Shown here in pieces: positions 8,030-17,255 of a stretch of 64,000 bases of DNA. The DNA comes from Clostridiales bacterium (lineage in GTDB: Bacteria; Bacillota; Clostridia; Oscillospirales; Acutalibacteraceae). The notes under the pieces were generated by a model. It searched no databases. It saw only the letters and a program-made list of their open reading frames with translations, and had not been told where the DNA came from. Within the stretch, counting starts at the first letter, position 1. Each line of letters starts with the position of its first letter. The stretch lies in assembly GCA_019416455.1 (NCBI GenBank), contig DXXG01000007.1, positions 434,001 through 498,000 of the forward strand. The letters run 5' to 3'. The position numbers and the translations under genes are program-made.

Positions 8030-8866
8030 CTATTGTTTTTGGTACACCAGAAAATCAAAAGCGATCTCCGTGGAAAAGCCTTTTGTCTCCTCCAAACGTT
8101 TGGCTCCCTCCACCCCTGTTTTCCAATAGTAGGGGGTCATGGAAAACAGATCCATGGCCGTTTCAGCGTCCGGGACGAAGATCTCCCCTCGCACCGCTGT
8201 GCGCTCCACAAACCGAAATCCAGGGTACTCCGTCTCCCGATGGGGATTCTCGTAGGGGTCCTGGTACAGGATCTCTTTCAGGCCGAACAGGTGGCGTTCC
8301 CCCGGCACGGCATAGAGGAAATACCCTCCCGGCTTCACCACCCGGGCAAACTCCTCCACCGCCAAAGGGGAAAACACGTCGGTGAGCAGGTGGACGCTCT
8401 CCGATGCCAGAGGAATGGCAAAGGAACTGGCCACCGCCCACTGGATCCCCTTGTACTTTCCCGCGGCGGCTTTCACCGCCAGCTTGGAGATGTCGAACCC
8501 GCACAGGGCGGCTTCGGGTAGAGCCTGTTCCATCCCCGCGGTGTACCAGCCCTCTCCACAGCCGGCGTCGCAGAGGGCCAGCCCCTCTCCTTGGGGCGCC
8601 CCCAAATGGTGGGCACACTCTTTTACCAACCGGCATAACTCCTCCCGAAAGGGGGCGTAATACCCCCCTTCCAAAAACCGACGGCGGCCCTCCACCATTT
8701 CACGGCTGTCCCCGGGCACCTTGGAGTGCATCTTGTTCACAGGCAGCAGATGGACATACCCCTGGCGAGCCACATCGAAGCTGTGACCGCTGGCGCACAC
8801 TGCCCGGTGTTCCTCACGGGTCAGGCTGCCCCCACACAGGGGACAGCGAAATATCAGTTCTTCCAT
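8030..8866 (-). CDS. rlmA: 23S rRNA (guanine-N1)-methyltransferase, RlmA family
   Basis: 278 residues. The N-terminus is the RlmA zinc finger (Cys8, Cys11, Cys24, His28) followed by the family segment beginning SFDVARQGYVHLLP. The middle is a class I SAM-dependent methyltransferase with motif I as CDAGCGEGWYT. The family methylates G745 or G748 in helix 35 of 23S rRNA, the latter giving tylosin-type macrolide tolerance; which position applies cannot be told here. It starts 3 bases after the polA stop, implying one transcript. Confidence 0.85.
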   Translation of the reverse strand: MEELIFRCPLCGGSLTREEHRAVCASGHSFDVARQGYVHLLPVNKMHSKVPGDSREMVEGRRRFLEGGYYAPFREELCRLVKECAHHLGAPQGEGLALCDAGCGEGWYTAGMEQALPEAALCGFDISKLAVKAAAGKYKGIQWAVASSFAIPLASESVHLLTDVFSPLAVEEFARVVKPGGYFLYAVPGERHLFGLKEILYQDPYENPHRETEYPGFRFVERTAVRGEIFVPDAETAMDLFSMTPYYWKTGVEGAKRLEETKGFSTEIAFDFLVYQKQ

Positions 8867-8869
8867 GGC

Positions 8870-11440
8870 TCACCCCTTGGCGTCGTACCAGGTGCGGCCG
8901 GAACCCGCTTCCGCCATCATGGGCACGGACAGGTTCACCGCCCCCTCCATCTCCTGGGTGAGCAGCTCCTTCACCTGGTCCAGCTCTTCCGGAGGACACT
9001 CCACAATCAGCTCGTCGTGGACCTGGAGGATCAGACGAGCTTTCAGGCCCTCCCGTTCCAGCCGGTCACTGACCCGGATCATGGCGATCTTGATGATATC
9101 CGCCGCGGTGCCCTGGATGGGCATGTTCCGAGCCACCCGCTCTCCGAAGGCACGCATGTTGAAGTTGCCGCTTTTCAGTTCCGGCAGATACCGCCGCCGG
9201 CCGAACAAGGTCTCCACATAGCCCTTCTCCTTGGCTTCCTCCACCACCCGCTTCATATAAGCGTCTACGCCGGAGTAGTTGCGCAGGTATTCCTTGATAT
9301 AGTCATCGGCCTCCTTCCGGGAGACGCCGATGTCCTTGGACAGGGAAAAAGCCCCGATGCCGTACACGATGCCGAAATTCACCGCCTTGGCCTTGGAACG
9401 CATCTCGCTGGTGACCAGCTCCTGGGGCATGTTGAACACTCTGGCGGCGGTGGCGGAGTGGATGTCCCGGCCCTCCCGGAAATCTTCCTGCATAGCCTGG
9501 TCGCCGGCCACATGGGCCAGCACCCGCAGTTCGATCTGAGAGTAGTCCGCGTCCACCAGCAGGTTTCCATCCGACCCCGCGAAGAACTTCCGCAGTTCCC
9601 GGCCGATAGGGGTCCGCACCGGGATGTTCTGCAAGTTGGGCTCCGTGCTGGAAATCCGCCCGGTGCGGGTCTCCGTCTGATTAAAGCTGGAATGGATCCG
9701 CCCGTCGGGACCGATGACTTTCAAAAGCCCGTCGCAGTAGGTGGATTTCAGCTTGGCCACTGTCCGATAGCGAAGCACCTCGTCCACAACCGGGTGAAGA
9801 TAACGCAGCTCCTCCAGCACGTCGGCGTTGGTGGACCAGCCGCTTTTGGTCTTTTTCCCGTGGGGCAGCCCCAGCTTGCCGAACAAAGCCTCGCCCAGCT
9901 GCTTGGGGGAATTGATGTTGAACTCGTACCCCACCTGATCGATGATGGAATCGTGGAGCTCCTTCACCTGGACATCCAGCTCTTCCCCGTAGGCCCGGAT
10001 GCTCTCCTTGTCCACGTAAAACCCGATGTGCTCCATCTGAGCCAGCACGAAAGACAGGGGGATCTCGATGGTGGAAAGCAGCTCCTGCTGACCGTTTTCA
10101 GCGATAGCCTTGGAAAGAGCCTGGCACAGCCCGGGCATGGCGGCTCCGGCGTTCAGCTCTTCCTCCTCAAAGTCCGGCAGGGCCACTCCGTACTCCGCCG
10201 CCAGCCGGTCTACCCCGTACCCAGATGCGGAAGGATTTAGCAGATACCCCGCCAGGGCGGTGTCCATCTCCACGTTTTCCATCTTACAACCCAGGGAAAG
10301 AGCCTTCCGCTGCAAAGGCTTGCTGTCGTGGGTAAACTTTTTGATCCGGTCATTTTTAAAGAAAGCGCGAAGGAAGGCAGCGTCGGGCTTCACCCGGTGG
10401 AGCTTCCCTCCGTGGGAAAACACCAGGGACGCAAGCTCTCCCTTCTCCCACTTGGCGTAGAAGTAAGCCTCTCCCTCATCCTCCAGCTGAGGCAGCAGGG
10501 GAGCTCCGTCCTCATACTCCTCCACGGGTGGCCGCTCCCCGGCGGGAGTATCCTCCTGGGCGGGCTGGTTCCCGGAAAGGCCGAACTTCTCCAGCAGGGA
10601 GAACAATTCCAGCTTCACCATGATCCCCGCCGCCTTCTGGGGCTCTCCGGCTCCTTTCACGTAGTGGGAAAGGTCTGTGTCGATGGGAGCGTCCCGGCGG
10701 ATAGTGCCCAGATCGTAGCTCAAGAAGGCGTTGTCCTTGGACTTTTCCAGCTTTGCCTTCATGGCGGGCTTGATGTCCAGCTCCTCCAAATGGTCGTAGA
10801 TATACTGGACACTGCCAAATTTCTGGATCAGTTCTCCCGCACCCTTGGGGCCGATGCCCGCCACTCCGGGAATACAGTCGGAGGTATCGCCCTGAATGGC
10901 TTTCAGGTCGATCATCTGCCGGGGGGACACGCCGTACTCCTCCCGGAGCTTGGCTTCATCGTATACCGTCACCTGGGGCTGGCCAAACTTGGTGGTGGCA
11001 AGCCGTACCGTGGTCTGGGGGGAGACCAGCTGCAAGCTGTCCCGGTCTCCGGTGGCGATCAGACAGCTGTCCCCCGAAGCCTCACAGGCAGCGGCCAGGG
11101 TCCCCAGGATGTCATCCGCCTCCCAGCCTTCGCAGGAGACGATCTGGTAGCCCAAGGCGGTGAGCAGTTCCTGCAAGACCGGAAGCTGCTGGGCCAGCTC
11201 CTCAGGCATGCCTTTCCGGTTTGCCTTGTAGCCGGCGTAGGCCTTGTGGCGGAAGGTGGGCGCTTTCCGGTCGAAAGCGATGGCCACCCCGTCAGGCCCG
11301 GTCTCATCCAGCAATTTTTTCAGCATGGTGAGAAAACCATAAATGGCGTTGGTGTAGTCCCCCGACTTGGTGGTGAGCAGCTTGATCCCGTAAAACGCCC
11401 GGTTCAAGATGCTGTTTCCGTCCAATACTAAGAGTTTCAT
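8870..11440 (-). CDS. polA: DNA polymerase I
   Basis: 856 residues in three parts: 5'-nuclease (about 1-300), a 3'-5' exonuclease-like domain (about 300-460) and the polymerase domain (about 460-856). The polymerase signatures are intact: motif A DYSQIELRVLAHVAGD, the O-helix RSKAKAVNFGIVYG and motif C VHDELI. The proofreading domain has lost its acidic DxE residues, the first strand reading AYFYAKW, so it should not proofread, as in Bacillus-type enzymes. It works in Okazaki fragment maturation and repair. ATG 11440 follows AAGGAGAG. Confidence 0.97.
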   Translation of the reverse strand: MKLLVLDGNSILNRAFYGIKLLTTKSGDYTNAIYGFLTMLKKLLDETGPDGVAIAFDRKAPTFRHKAYAGYKANRKGMPEELAQQLPVLQELLTALGYQIVSCEGWEADDILGTLAAACEASGDSCLIATGDRDSLQLVSPQTTVRLATTKFGQPQVTVYDEAKLREEYGVSPRQMIDLKAIQGDTSDCIPGVAGIGPKGAGELIQKFGSVQYIYDHLEELDIKPAMKAKLEKSKDNAFLSYDLGTIRRDAPIDTDLSHYVKGAGEPQKAAGIMVKLELFSLLEKFGLSGNQPAQEDTPAGERPPVEEYEDGAPLLPQLEDEGEAYFYAKWEKGELASLVFSHGGKLHRVKPDAAFLRAFFKNDRIKKFTHDSKPLQRKALSLGCKMENVEMDTALAGYLLNPSASGYGVDRLAAEYGVALPDFEEEELNAGAAMPGLCQALSKAIAENGQQELLSTIEIPLSFVLAQMEHIGFYVDKESIRAYGEELDVQVKELHDSIIDQVGYEFNINSPKQLGEALFGKLGLPHGKKTKSGWSTNADVLEELRYLHPVVDEVLRYRTVAKLKSTYCDGLLKVIGPDGRIHSSFNQTETRTGRISSTEPNLQNIPVRTPIGRELRKFFAGSDGNLLVDADYSQIELRVLAHVAGDQAMQEDFREGRDIHSATAARVFNMPQELVTSEMRSKAKAVNFGIVYGIGAFSLSKDIGVSRKEADDYIKEYLRNYSGVDAYMKRVVEEAKEKGYVETLFGRRRYLPELKSGNFNMRAFGERVARNMPIQGTAADIIKIAMIRVSDRLEREGLKARLILQVHDELIVECPPEELDQVKELLTQEMEGAVNLSVPMMAEAGSGRTWYDAKG

Positions 11441-11464
11441 AGCTTGGCTCTCCTTTTCAAAAAA

Positions 11465-12454
11465 TCAGCCGTCCTGTTCTTCTTCCTCCTGGGCGGCGAT
11501 GTACACGTCACGCAAAAGCAGGTCCAGATCCTCCAAAGTGGAAAGATCCCCGGCCCGCCGCCGGAAAGCCGCCGCTCCCCGGATCCCGTGGAGATACCAC
11601 CCCACGTGCTTCCTGGCTTCCCGCATGGCCCGATGCTCCCCTTTCAGCTGGCAAAGAGCGTCCATGTGGCGCTTGATCACCAGGATCCGCTCGGCGATGC
11701 CCGGTCTGGGCAGGATAGTGCAGGACTCCTGCAAGTAGGCGTTGATCTGCCGGAAGATCCAGGGGTTCCCCAGAGCGCCCCGGCCCACCATCACCATATC
11801 ACAGCCGGTGTGGTCCAACAGCTTGCAGGCGGACTGGGCATCCACCACGTCCCCGTTGCCGATGACCGGCACGGAAACGGCCCGTTTCACCTCACCGATG
11901 ATGTCCCAATCGGCGTTGCCCATATACATCTGGTTCCGGGTACGGCCGTGGACGCAGATGGCGGCGGCGCCAGCCTCTTCACAGGCCTTGGCCACCTCCA
12001 CGGCGTTGCGGTGCTCCTGATCCCACCCGGAGCGTATCTTCACCGTAACGGGCAGCTCTGTGTTCCGATTTACCGCTGCTACGATGGCGGCACACTTGGC
12101 GGGATCCTTCATCAGGGCGCTACCGGCTCCGTTGCCTGCCACCTTGGGCACGGGGCATCCCATGTTGATGTCGATGCCGTCGGGGCCAAATTCCGCCGCT
12201 TTCCTGGCGGCCAGGCCAAAATCGAAGGGGTCGCTGCCAAACAGCTGGAGGAACACGGGATGCCTGTCCCCGGAGGTATCCGCCAGCTGGGCGGTTTTCT
12301 GATAATTATATTGGATGGCCTTGGCGCTGACCATTTCGGTGACGGTGTAAGCCGCGCCGAAATCCGCGCAAAGGCACCGATAGGCGGCGTCGGTGACTCC
12401 CGCCATGGGAGCCAGGACGGCCCTGCCTGTGATCTCAACGTTTCCGATATTCAT
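11465..12454 (-). CDS. dusB: tRNA-dihydrouridine synthase
   Basis: 329 residues. This FMN enzyme reduces uridines in the tRNA D-loop. Visible features are the N-terminal LAPMAGVTDAAYR, the catalytic Cys in NMGCPVPKV, the CVHGRTRNQMY phosphate-binding region and the GNGDV FMN loop. The C-terminal helical domain includes RKHVGWYLHG. It lies 24 bases upstream of polA on the same strand. The DusB subgroup is assigned from length and the C-terminal motif. Confidence 0.92.
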   Translation of the reverse strand: MNIGNVEITGRAVLAPMAGVTDAAYRCLCADFGAAYTVTEMVSAKAIQYNYQKTAQLADTSGDRHPVFLQLFGSDPFDFGLAARKAAEFGPDGIDINMGCPVPKVAGNGAGSALMKDPAKCAAIVAAVNRNTELPVTVKIRSGWDQEHRNAVEVAKACEEAGAAAICVHGRTRNQMYMGNADWDIIGEVKRAVSVPVIGNGDVVDAQSACKLLDHTGCDMVMVGRGALGNPWIFRQINAYLQESCTILPRPGIAERILVIKRHMDALCQLKGEHRAMREARKHVGWYLHGIRGAAAFRRRAGDLSTLEDLDLLLRDVYIAAQEEEEQDG

Positions 12455-12509
12455 TTAAAGATTTCCTTTTCTAAAAAAACTGAGAGCGGGCGACTCAACT
12501 CGCCCTGTT

Positions 12510-13157
12510 TTATTTTAATACTTTCGAGAACACCATTTGTGACGATTCCGAAAATTTTAGTCCCGCTTCCCGGGTGTAGTCCTGCTCCTCGATGGTCAGG
12601 CCGTAGGAAGGCAGGAACTCCTTCATAAAGTAGTCCGCCTCCGGCAAAGCCATCTCCTGGATGGACTTGGTGATGGTCTGCTCCGCCTTGGAGAAGTCCC
12701 GGTTGCCGCTTTGGCGTTCTTCCACGCACTTGATCACCGCGGAGATTTTATCCGCCGCTTTTACCAGAGGTTTCAAAGCCTCATCGGCCTCGCCGCTCAT
12801 GGTCATGATGGCACGGTACTGATCCCGCAGTTCTTCCGGCAGCATGGACACAAGGTGTTCCACCGCCATGTCCTCCACCTCGGCGTAAGCCTTGCGGATC
12901 TCCTCCGAGTGGTACTTCACCGGCGTGGGCATGTCCCCGGTGATGATCTCCGGAGCGTCGTGGAGCACCGCCAGCATGGCAGCCCGCTCCGGGTCGTAGT
13001 TTTTACCGAACTTCACATTGCCGATGGTGGCCAAAGCATGGGCCACCAGGGCCACTTCCAGACTGTGCTCGCAGATATTCTCACTGCGGGTATTGTGCAT
13101 CAAACCCCAGCGGTTGATGTATTTCATACGGGAAAGCATGGCGAAAAACGGATACAT
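12510..13157 (-). CDS. HD-domain 5'-deoxynucleotidase (YfbR-like)
   Basis: 215 residues. The HD metal site is visible at His31 (NICEHSLEVA), His66-Asp67 (LHDAPE) and Asp75. The GDMPTPVKY segment is the family signature of YfbR-type 5'-nucleotidases, which hydrolyse deoxynucleoside monophosphates. It heads the run of minus-strand genes leading to dusB and polA. A hairpin in the 55-base gap to dusB is weak because its T-run is displaced, so readthrough is likely. Confidence 0.85.
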   Translation of the reverse strand: MYPFFAMLSRMKYINRWGLMHNTRSENICEHSLEVALVAHALATIGNVKFGKNYDPERAAMLAVLHDAPEIITGDMPTPVKYHSEEIRKAYAEVEDMAVEHLVSMLPEELRDQYRAIMTMSGEADEALKPLVKAADKISAVIKCVEERQSGNRDFSKAEQTITKSIQEMALPEADYFMKEFLPSYGLTIEEQDYTREAGLKFSESSQMVFSKVLK

Positions 13158-13581
13158 CTTTGTCCCCCCGCTTCTTGGTGTTTTACTCGTCCTTTACGGG
13201 CGCTTTTTTATTATACAATATTTTCTCTCTTTTTTGTTGCCCAACTGAGATCTTTTTCCTCATCTTTTCCCCGGTCCCGTCCATACGCCAAAAAAGGCTT
13301 TTACCCCCCGGGGATCTGTGGTATAATATCCGCAAGCACCGATACAACGGCGCGGGCGCAGCCCGCCGCCCAAAGCGCGACATGCCCACCGCAGGTGTGG
13401 TATAATATTTGAAAATCAAGCACAGGCCGCACCCGGGCTGGGACCGGAGGAAACCAGCGGGACCATACCGCCCCAGGGGCGGCGCGAAGCCGGAAAAACC
13501 GGCGTTTACCGCGGACGGTCCGTCCCAAAGCCGCCGGCGGCCTTTTTCCATGAACTCTGCAACCAGGAGGTACGCTCTTTT
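13158..13581. other. Intergenic region with divergent promoters
   Basis: There is no credible gene here. A TATAAT on the minus strand (13210-13215) probably serves the HD nucleotidase, although its -35 box is poor. On the plus strand two near-identical extended -10 elements, both reading TGTGGTATAATAT, lie at about 13318 and 13397. Between them is a GC-rich stretch with short inverted repeats. Confidence 0.5.
13397..13406 (+). promoter_or_regulatory. Extended -10 promoter for the YfhO-type gene
   Basis: TGGTATAAT matches the TGnTATAAT extended -10 class, which tolerates a weak -35. An identical core lies 79 bases upstream, suggesting tandem start sites. The leader to the start codon would be about 170 bases. 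Confidence 0.45.
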
Positions 13582-16224
13582 ATGGGATCTGTAAAAGAAA
13601 CAAAGAAAAAGAGCTTTCGGGACAACTACTTCCTTAAAGCCTTTTTCCTGGGCCTGGGGCTCTCCTTCCTCGTGTTCCTTCCCTTTATCGTGGTGGACGG
13701 CGGACGGTTCCTGTTTTACGGGGACTTCAACGTTCAGCAGGTACCCTTTTACCGCTTGGCCCACGACGCAGTCCGCTCCGGCAACTTCGGTTGGAACTAC
13801 AAGACTGACCTGGGCGTGAATTTCATCGGCTCTTACAGCTTTTACCTGCTTGGCAGCCCCTTTTTCTGGCTGACCATCCCCTTCCCCTCGGAATGGGTCC
13901 AATACCTGATGGGGCCGCTGCTCATTCTGAAATTCGCCTGCGCCTCCCTGACGGGGTACATCTACATCCACCGCTACACCAAGAACCAGGAATCCGCCCT
14001 GATCGCCGGCGTGCTCTACGCCTTTTCCGGGTTCTCCGTGTACAACATCTTTTTCAACCACTTCCACGAAGCCATCGTGTTCTTCCCCCTGCTGCTGGCC
14101 GCTCTGGACGAGTACATGGCCACCCGCCGTCGGGGAATATTCGCTCTGGCGGTCTGCGCCTGCTGCGTGGTGAACTACTACTTCTTTGTGGGACAAGTCA
14201 CCCTTACGGTGATCTACTTCTTCCTGCGGCTGATCTGCAAGAGCTGGCGGATCAACGTGAAGGACTTCCTTCTGCTGGCCCTGGAAGCCGTGATCGGCGT
14301 AGGGCTCTCCTGCACACTGCTGGTGCCTTCCGTCCTCACCGTGCTGCAAAACTACCGCACGTCCGAGTACATCAACGGCTGGAACGCGGTGCTCTACAAT
14401 AACGAGCAGCGGTATCTCCACATTCTCACCTGTTTCTTCTTCCCGCCAGACCTGCCCGCCCGGCCCAACTTCACCCCAGATTCCAGTTCCAAGTGGGCTT
14501 CCCTGGGTGCCTGGCTGCCCCTGTTCAGTATGACCGGCGTCATCGGCTGGCTCCAGATGCGGCGGAAGCACTGGCTGAAGAAGTTTCTCTGGATCCTGTT
14601 CCTCATGGCCCTGGTGCCTTTCCTCAACTCTTCCTTCCAGATGATGAATACCGCGTTCTACGCCCGGTGGTATTACATGCTCACCTTGATGATGGCCCTG
14701 GCCACAGTGCTGGCTTTGGAAAACGACCGCATCGACTGGAAGCGCTCCATCACTTGGACGGTAGTCATCACAACCGCTATCGCGGTGGTGATAGGCTTCA
14801 TGCCTGTTTTGGAGACTGTGGACGGCAAGAAGCTCCTATCCTTCGGTTTGGAGGAATACCCCACCCGGTACTGGAGCTATGTGGCTATCTCCCTGGTCTC
14901 TTTGGGAGCTGTGGTGTACCTGTTCTGCTTCTGCCGAAAAAACAAGAAAGTCTTTTTCCGTTCTACCCTCATCGGGGTCTCTGTCATCTCTGTGTTTTAT
15001 TCCATCTTCTTTATCGCCTTGGGCAAGACCCAGTCGGAATACACCTGGGACCACCTGATTCCCTACTCCCTCAACGGCGGCAAAAACGTGGACATTCCCG
15101 ACCTTCAGCAATGCCGCTCCGATTTTTACGAATCCTTGGACAACGCCGCCATGTTCTGGGAGATCCCTTCCATTCAGGCGTTTCACAGCGTGGTCCCCGG
15201 CTCCATCATGGAATTCTACGATTCCATCGGCGTGCCCCGGGACGTGGCTTCCCGGCCCACCACAGATCATTACGCTATTCGAGGGCTGTTGAGCGTCCAC
15301 TGGCTGTTTGACGACGACCACGACGACCAATACTTCGCGGGAGAGGATTCCTCCGACCCTGCCATGCCCGGCTTCGCCTATTACGGCAACGCCAACGGCT
15401 TTGACATCTGGGAGAACCTGTACTATGTACCCATGGGATTCTCCTACGACTACTATATCACCCGCAGCGAGTACAACGCTCTCAGTGAAGGCAGCGAGGA
15501 CTCCATCGGTGACCGGGAGCTTGCCATGATGCGCGCCATTGTTATCGAGGATGACCGAGTGGCCCAGTACGAGGGCATCCTGGAGCATCTGCCGGAGGAC
15601 CTACGGGTCTTTAACGAGGACAATTACCTCCAGGACTGCCTGGACCGGGAGAAACGTTCCTGTTCCTTCTTCGAGTACACCAACAGCGGCTTCACAGCCC
15701 AGATGGATTCTGACCGGGAGCAGGTCATCTTCTTCAGCGTCCCCTACGAGTCGGGCTGGAGCGCCACGGTCAACGGAGAACCTGTCACCATCGAAAAGGT
15801 GAATATCGGTTTCATGGCAGTGACTGTCCCCGAGGGCGAAAACGTGATCATTGAATTCACCTATCACACTCCCGGCTTGATGACCGGTTTCTTCATCACC
15901 CTGGTATCCCTCGCGGTGCTGGTGGCCTACCTCACCCTGATGAACCGTGTCCGGCCCCGCCCCGTTCTCACCAGCGGTCCCAGTCTGCTGCGGGTGGGAA
16001 AATTCTCCCAGTACGCCAAATCCCGGCACGCTTCTTTCCGTCGGCCCGGCGCTATGATCCTCCATGTACAGCGGGAAGCCGCCGTCCCAGAGGATCCACC
16101 TGTTCTGGAAGATCCCAGCTCTCAGGAGCCGCCGGAAGTGGAGGACGCTCCCATCCAGGAGCAGGCGCCGCCTTCGGAGGAAACACCTTCCCAGGAGAGC
16201 ACTTCGGACCACTCATCCAACTAA
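13582..16224 (+). CDS. YfhO-family polytopic membrane protein (GT-C-like glycosyltransferase)
   Basis: 880 residues. An N-terminal membrane helix is followed by a long periplasmic loop containing YGDFNVQQVPFYR, then ten or more further helices up to about residue 480, a large extracellular domain (about 490-750), a last helix and a cytosolic Pro/Glu-rich tail (about 820-880). This is the layout of the YfhO family, related to GT-C enzymes that glycosylate lipoteichoic acid or surface polymers using undecaprenyl-linked sugars. ATG 13582 follows CAGGAGG. The next gene, a GT2 transferase of the polyprenyl-sugar-making type, begins 15 bases downstream, so the two probably form a donor-maker/transferase pair. 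Confidence 0.85.
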   Translation: MGSVKETKKKSFRDNYFLKAFFLGLGLSFLVFLPFIVVDGGRFLFYGDFNVQQVPFYRLAHDAVRSGNFGWNYKTDLGVNFIGSYSFYLLGSPFFWLTIPFPSEWVQYLMGPLLILKFACASLTGYIYIHRYTKNQESALIAGVLYAFSGFSVYNIFFNHFHEAIVFFPLLLAALDEYMATRRRGIFALAVCACCVVNYYFFVGQVTLTVIYFFLRLICKSWRINVKDFLLLALEAVIGVGLSCTLLVPSVLTVLQNYRTSEYINGWNAVLYNNEQRYLHILTCFFFPPDLPARPNFTPDSSSKWASLGAWLPLFSMTGVIGWLQMRRKHWLKKFLWILFLMALVPFLNSSFQMMNTAFYARWYYMLTLMMALATVLALENDRIDWKRSITWTVVITTAIAVVIGFMPVLETVDGKKLLSFGLEEYPTRYWSYVAISLVSLGAVVYLFCFCRKNKKVFFRSTLIGVSVISVFYSIFFIALGKTQSEYTWDHLIPYSLNGGKNVDIPDLQQCRSDFYESLDNAAMFWEIPSIQAFHSVVPGSIMEFYDSIGVPRDVASRPTTDHYAIRGLLSVHWLFDDDHDDQYFAGEDSSDPAMPGFAYYGNANGFDIWENLYYVPMGFSYDYYITRSEYNALSEGSEDSIGDRELAMMRAIVIEDDRVAQYEGILEHLPEDLRVFNEDNYLQDCLDREKRSCSFFEYTNSGFTAQMDSDREQVIFFSVPYESGWSATVNGEPVTIEKVNIGFMAVTVPEGENVIIEFTYHTPGLMTGFFITLVSLAVLVAYLTLMNRVRPRPVLTSGPSLLRVGKFSQYAKSRHASFRRPGAMILHVQREAAVPEDPPVLEDPSSQEPPEVEDAPIQEQAPPSEETPSQESTSDHSSN

Positions 16225-16239
16225 AGGAGAACCTATCGT

Positions 16240-17199
16240 ATGGAACCCACCATTTATTTTGTCATTCCCTGCTACAATGAGGAAGCGGTGCTTCCCGAGA
16301 CCACTCGCCGGCTTACCCAAAAGCTGGAAGCCATGCGGGACAAAGCCCTGATCGGCGAAAACAGCCGCATCCTGTTGGTGGACGACGGCAGTAAAGACAA
16401 GACCTGGGAGCTGATCTCCCAGTACAACCGGGAAAATCCCTGGATCGAAGGGGTGAAGCTGGCCCACAACCGTGGGCACCAGAACGCCCTGCTCTGCGGG
16501 CTCATGTCCGCTATGCCCCGGTGTGACGCCGCCATTTCCATGGACGCGGACCTTCAGGACGACATCGACGCCCTGGACCAGTTCGTCCAGAAGTTCCAGG
16601 AGGGCTGCGACGTAGTCTACGGCGTGCGCAATAAGCGGGAAACGGACACCTGGTTCAAGCGGACCACCGCTGAGGGCTTCTACAAGGTGATGAAGCTTCT
16701 GGGGGTGGACGTGGTATTCAACCACGCGGACTACCGCCTAATGAGCAAACGGGCCCTGGAAGGCCTTTCGGAATACCGGGAAGTGAATCTGTTCCTGCGA
16801 GGCATTGTGCCGCTGATCGGTTACCGCAGCGACTACGTCTACTATGACCGTCACGAGCGGTTCGCCGGAGAGAGCAAGTATCCCCTGAAAAAGATGATCT
16901 CCTTCGCTTTGGACGGCATCACCAGCTTCAGCGTAAAACCCTTGAAGCTCATCTCCAACCTGGGCATACTCATCTCCGTGTTGAGCATTTTCGGTCTGCT
17001 CTACGCCCTGATTTCCTACTTCGCCGGGGTGACTGTGTCCGGCTGGACCGCCATCATCTGTTCTATCTGGCTGCTGGGCGGTTTACAGATGCTTTGCTTG
17101 GGAGTTGTAGGCGGCTACATCGGCAAGATTTACAGTGAAGTGAAAGCTCGTCCTAGATACCGGGTGGAAACCTATCTGGAAAACAAGAAAAAGCAGTAA
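16240..17199 (+). CDS. GT2 glycosyltransferase, DPM1/GtrB-like
   Basis: 319 residues. The N-terminal GT-A domain (about 1-225) starts YFVIPCYNEE, with the nucleotide-binding LLVDDGSKD and metal-site SMDADLQDD. The C-terminus has two membrane helices (about 235-300), as in bactoprenol-phosphate glucosyltransferases (GtrB, YkoT, CsbB). It probably loads a sugar onto undecaprenyl phosphate at the inner membrane face. The partner YfhO-type protein directly upstream would use this donor on the outside; CsbB-YfhO pairs in Bacillus and Listeria are the known precedent. Confidence 0.9.
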   Translation: MEPTIYFVIPCYNEEAVLPETTRRLTQKLEAMRDKALIGENSRILLVDDGSKDKTWELISQYNRENPWIEGVKLAHNRGHQNALLCGLMSAMPRCDAAISMDADLQDDIDALDQFVQKFQEGCDVVYGVRNKRETDTWFKRTTAEGFYKVMKLLGVDVVFNHADYRLMSKRALEGLSEYREVNLFLRGIVPLIGYRSDYVYYDRHERFAGESKYPLKKMISFALDGITSFSVKPLKLISNLGILISVLSIFGLLYALISYFAGVTVSGWTAIICSIWLLGGLQMLCLGVVGGYIGKIYSEVKARPRYRVETYLENKKKQ

Positions 17200-17201
17200 G
17201 A

Positions 17202-17241
17202 AAAAAGCCCCCCTCTGAACGGCTCAGAGGCGGGGCTTTTG
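17202..17241 (+). terminator. Intrinsic terminator
   Basis: AAAGCC and CCTCTGA arms pair with TCAGAGG and GGGCTTTT. It ends the YfhO/GT2 transcript and can also stop the converging sugar kinase transcript. Confidence 0.85.
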
Positions 17242-17255
17242 TATTTCCAGGAACC

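Noticed and set aside
12483..12509. A terminator between the HD nucleotidase and dusB
   Set aside because: The GGGCGA/TCGCCC stem is short and the T-run lies 8 bases away, so I do not count it as a firm terminator.
13183..14571. A 462-codon minus-strand open frame opposite the YfhO-type gene
   Set aside because: It has no ribosome site or motif, and the plus-strand gene has a full membrane-protein pattern and RBS.
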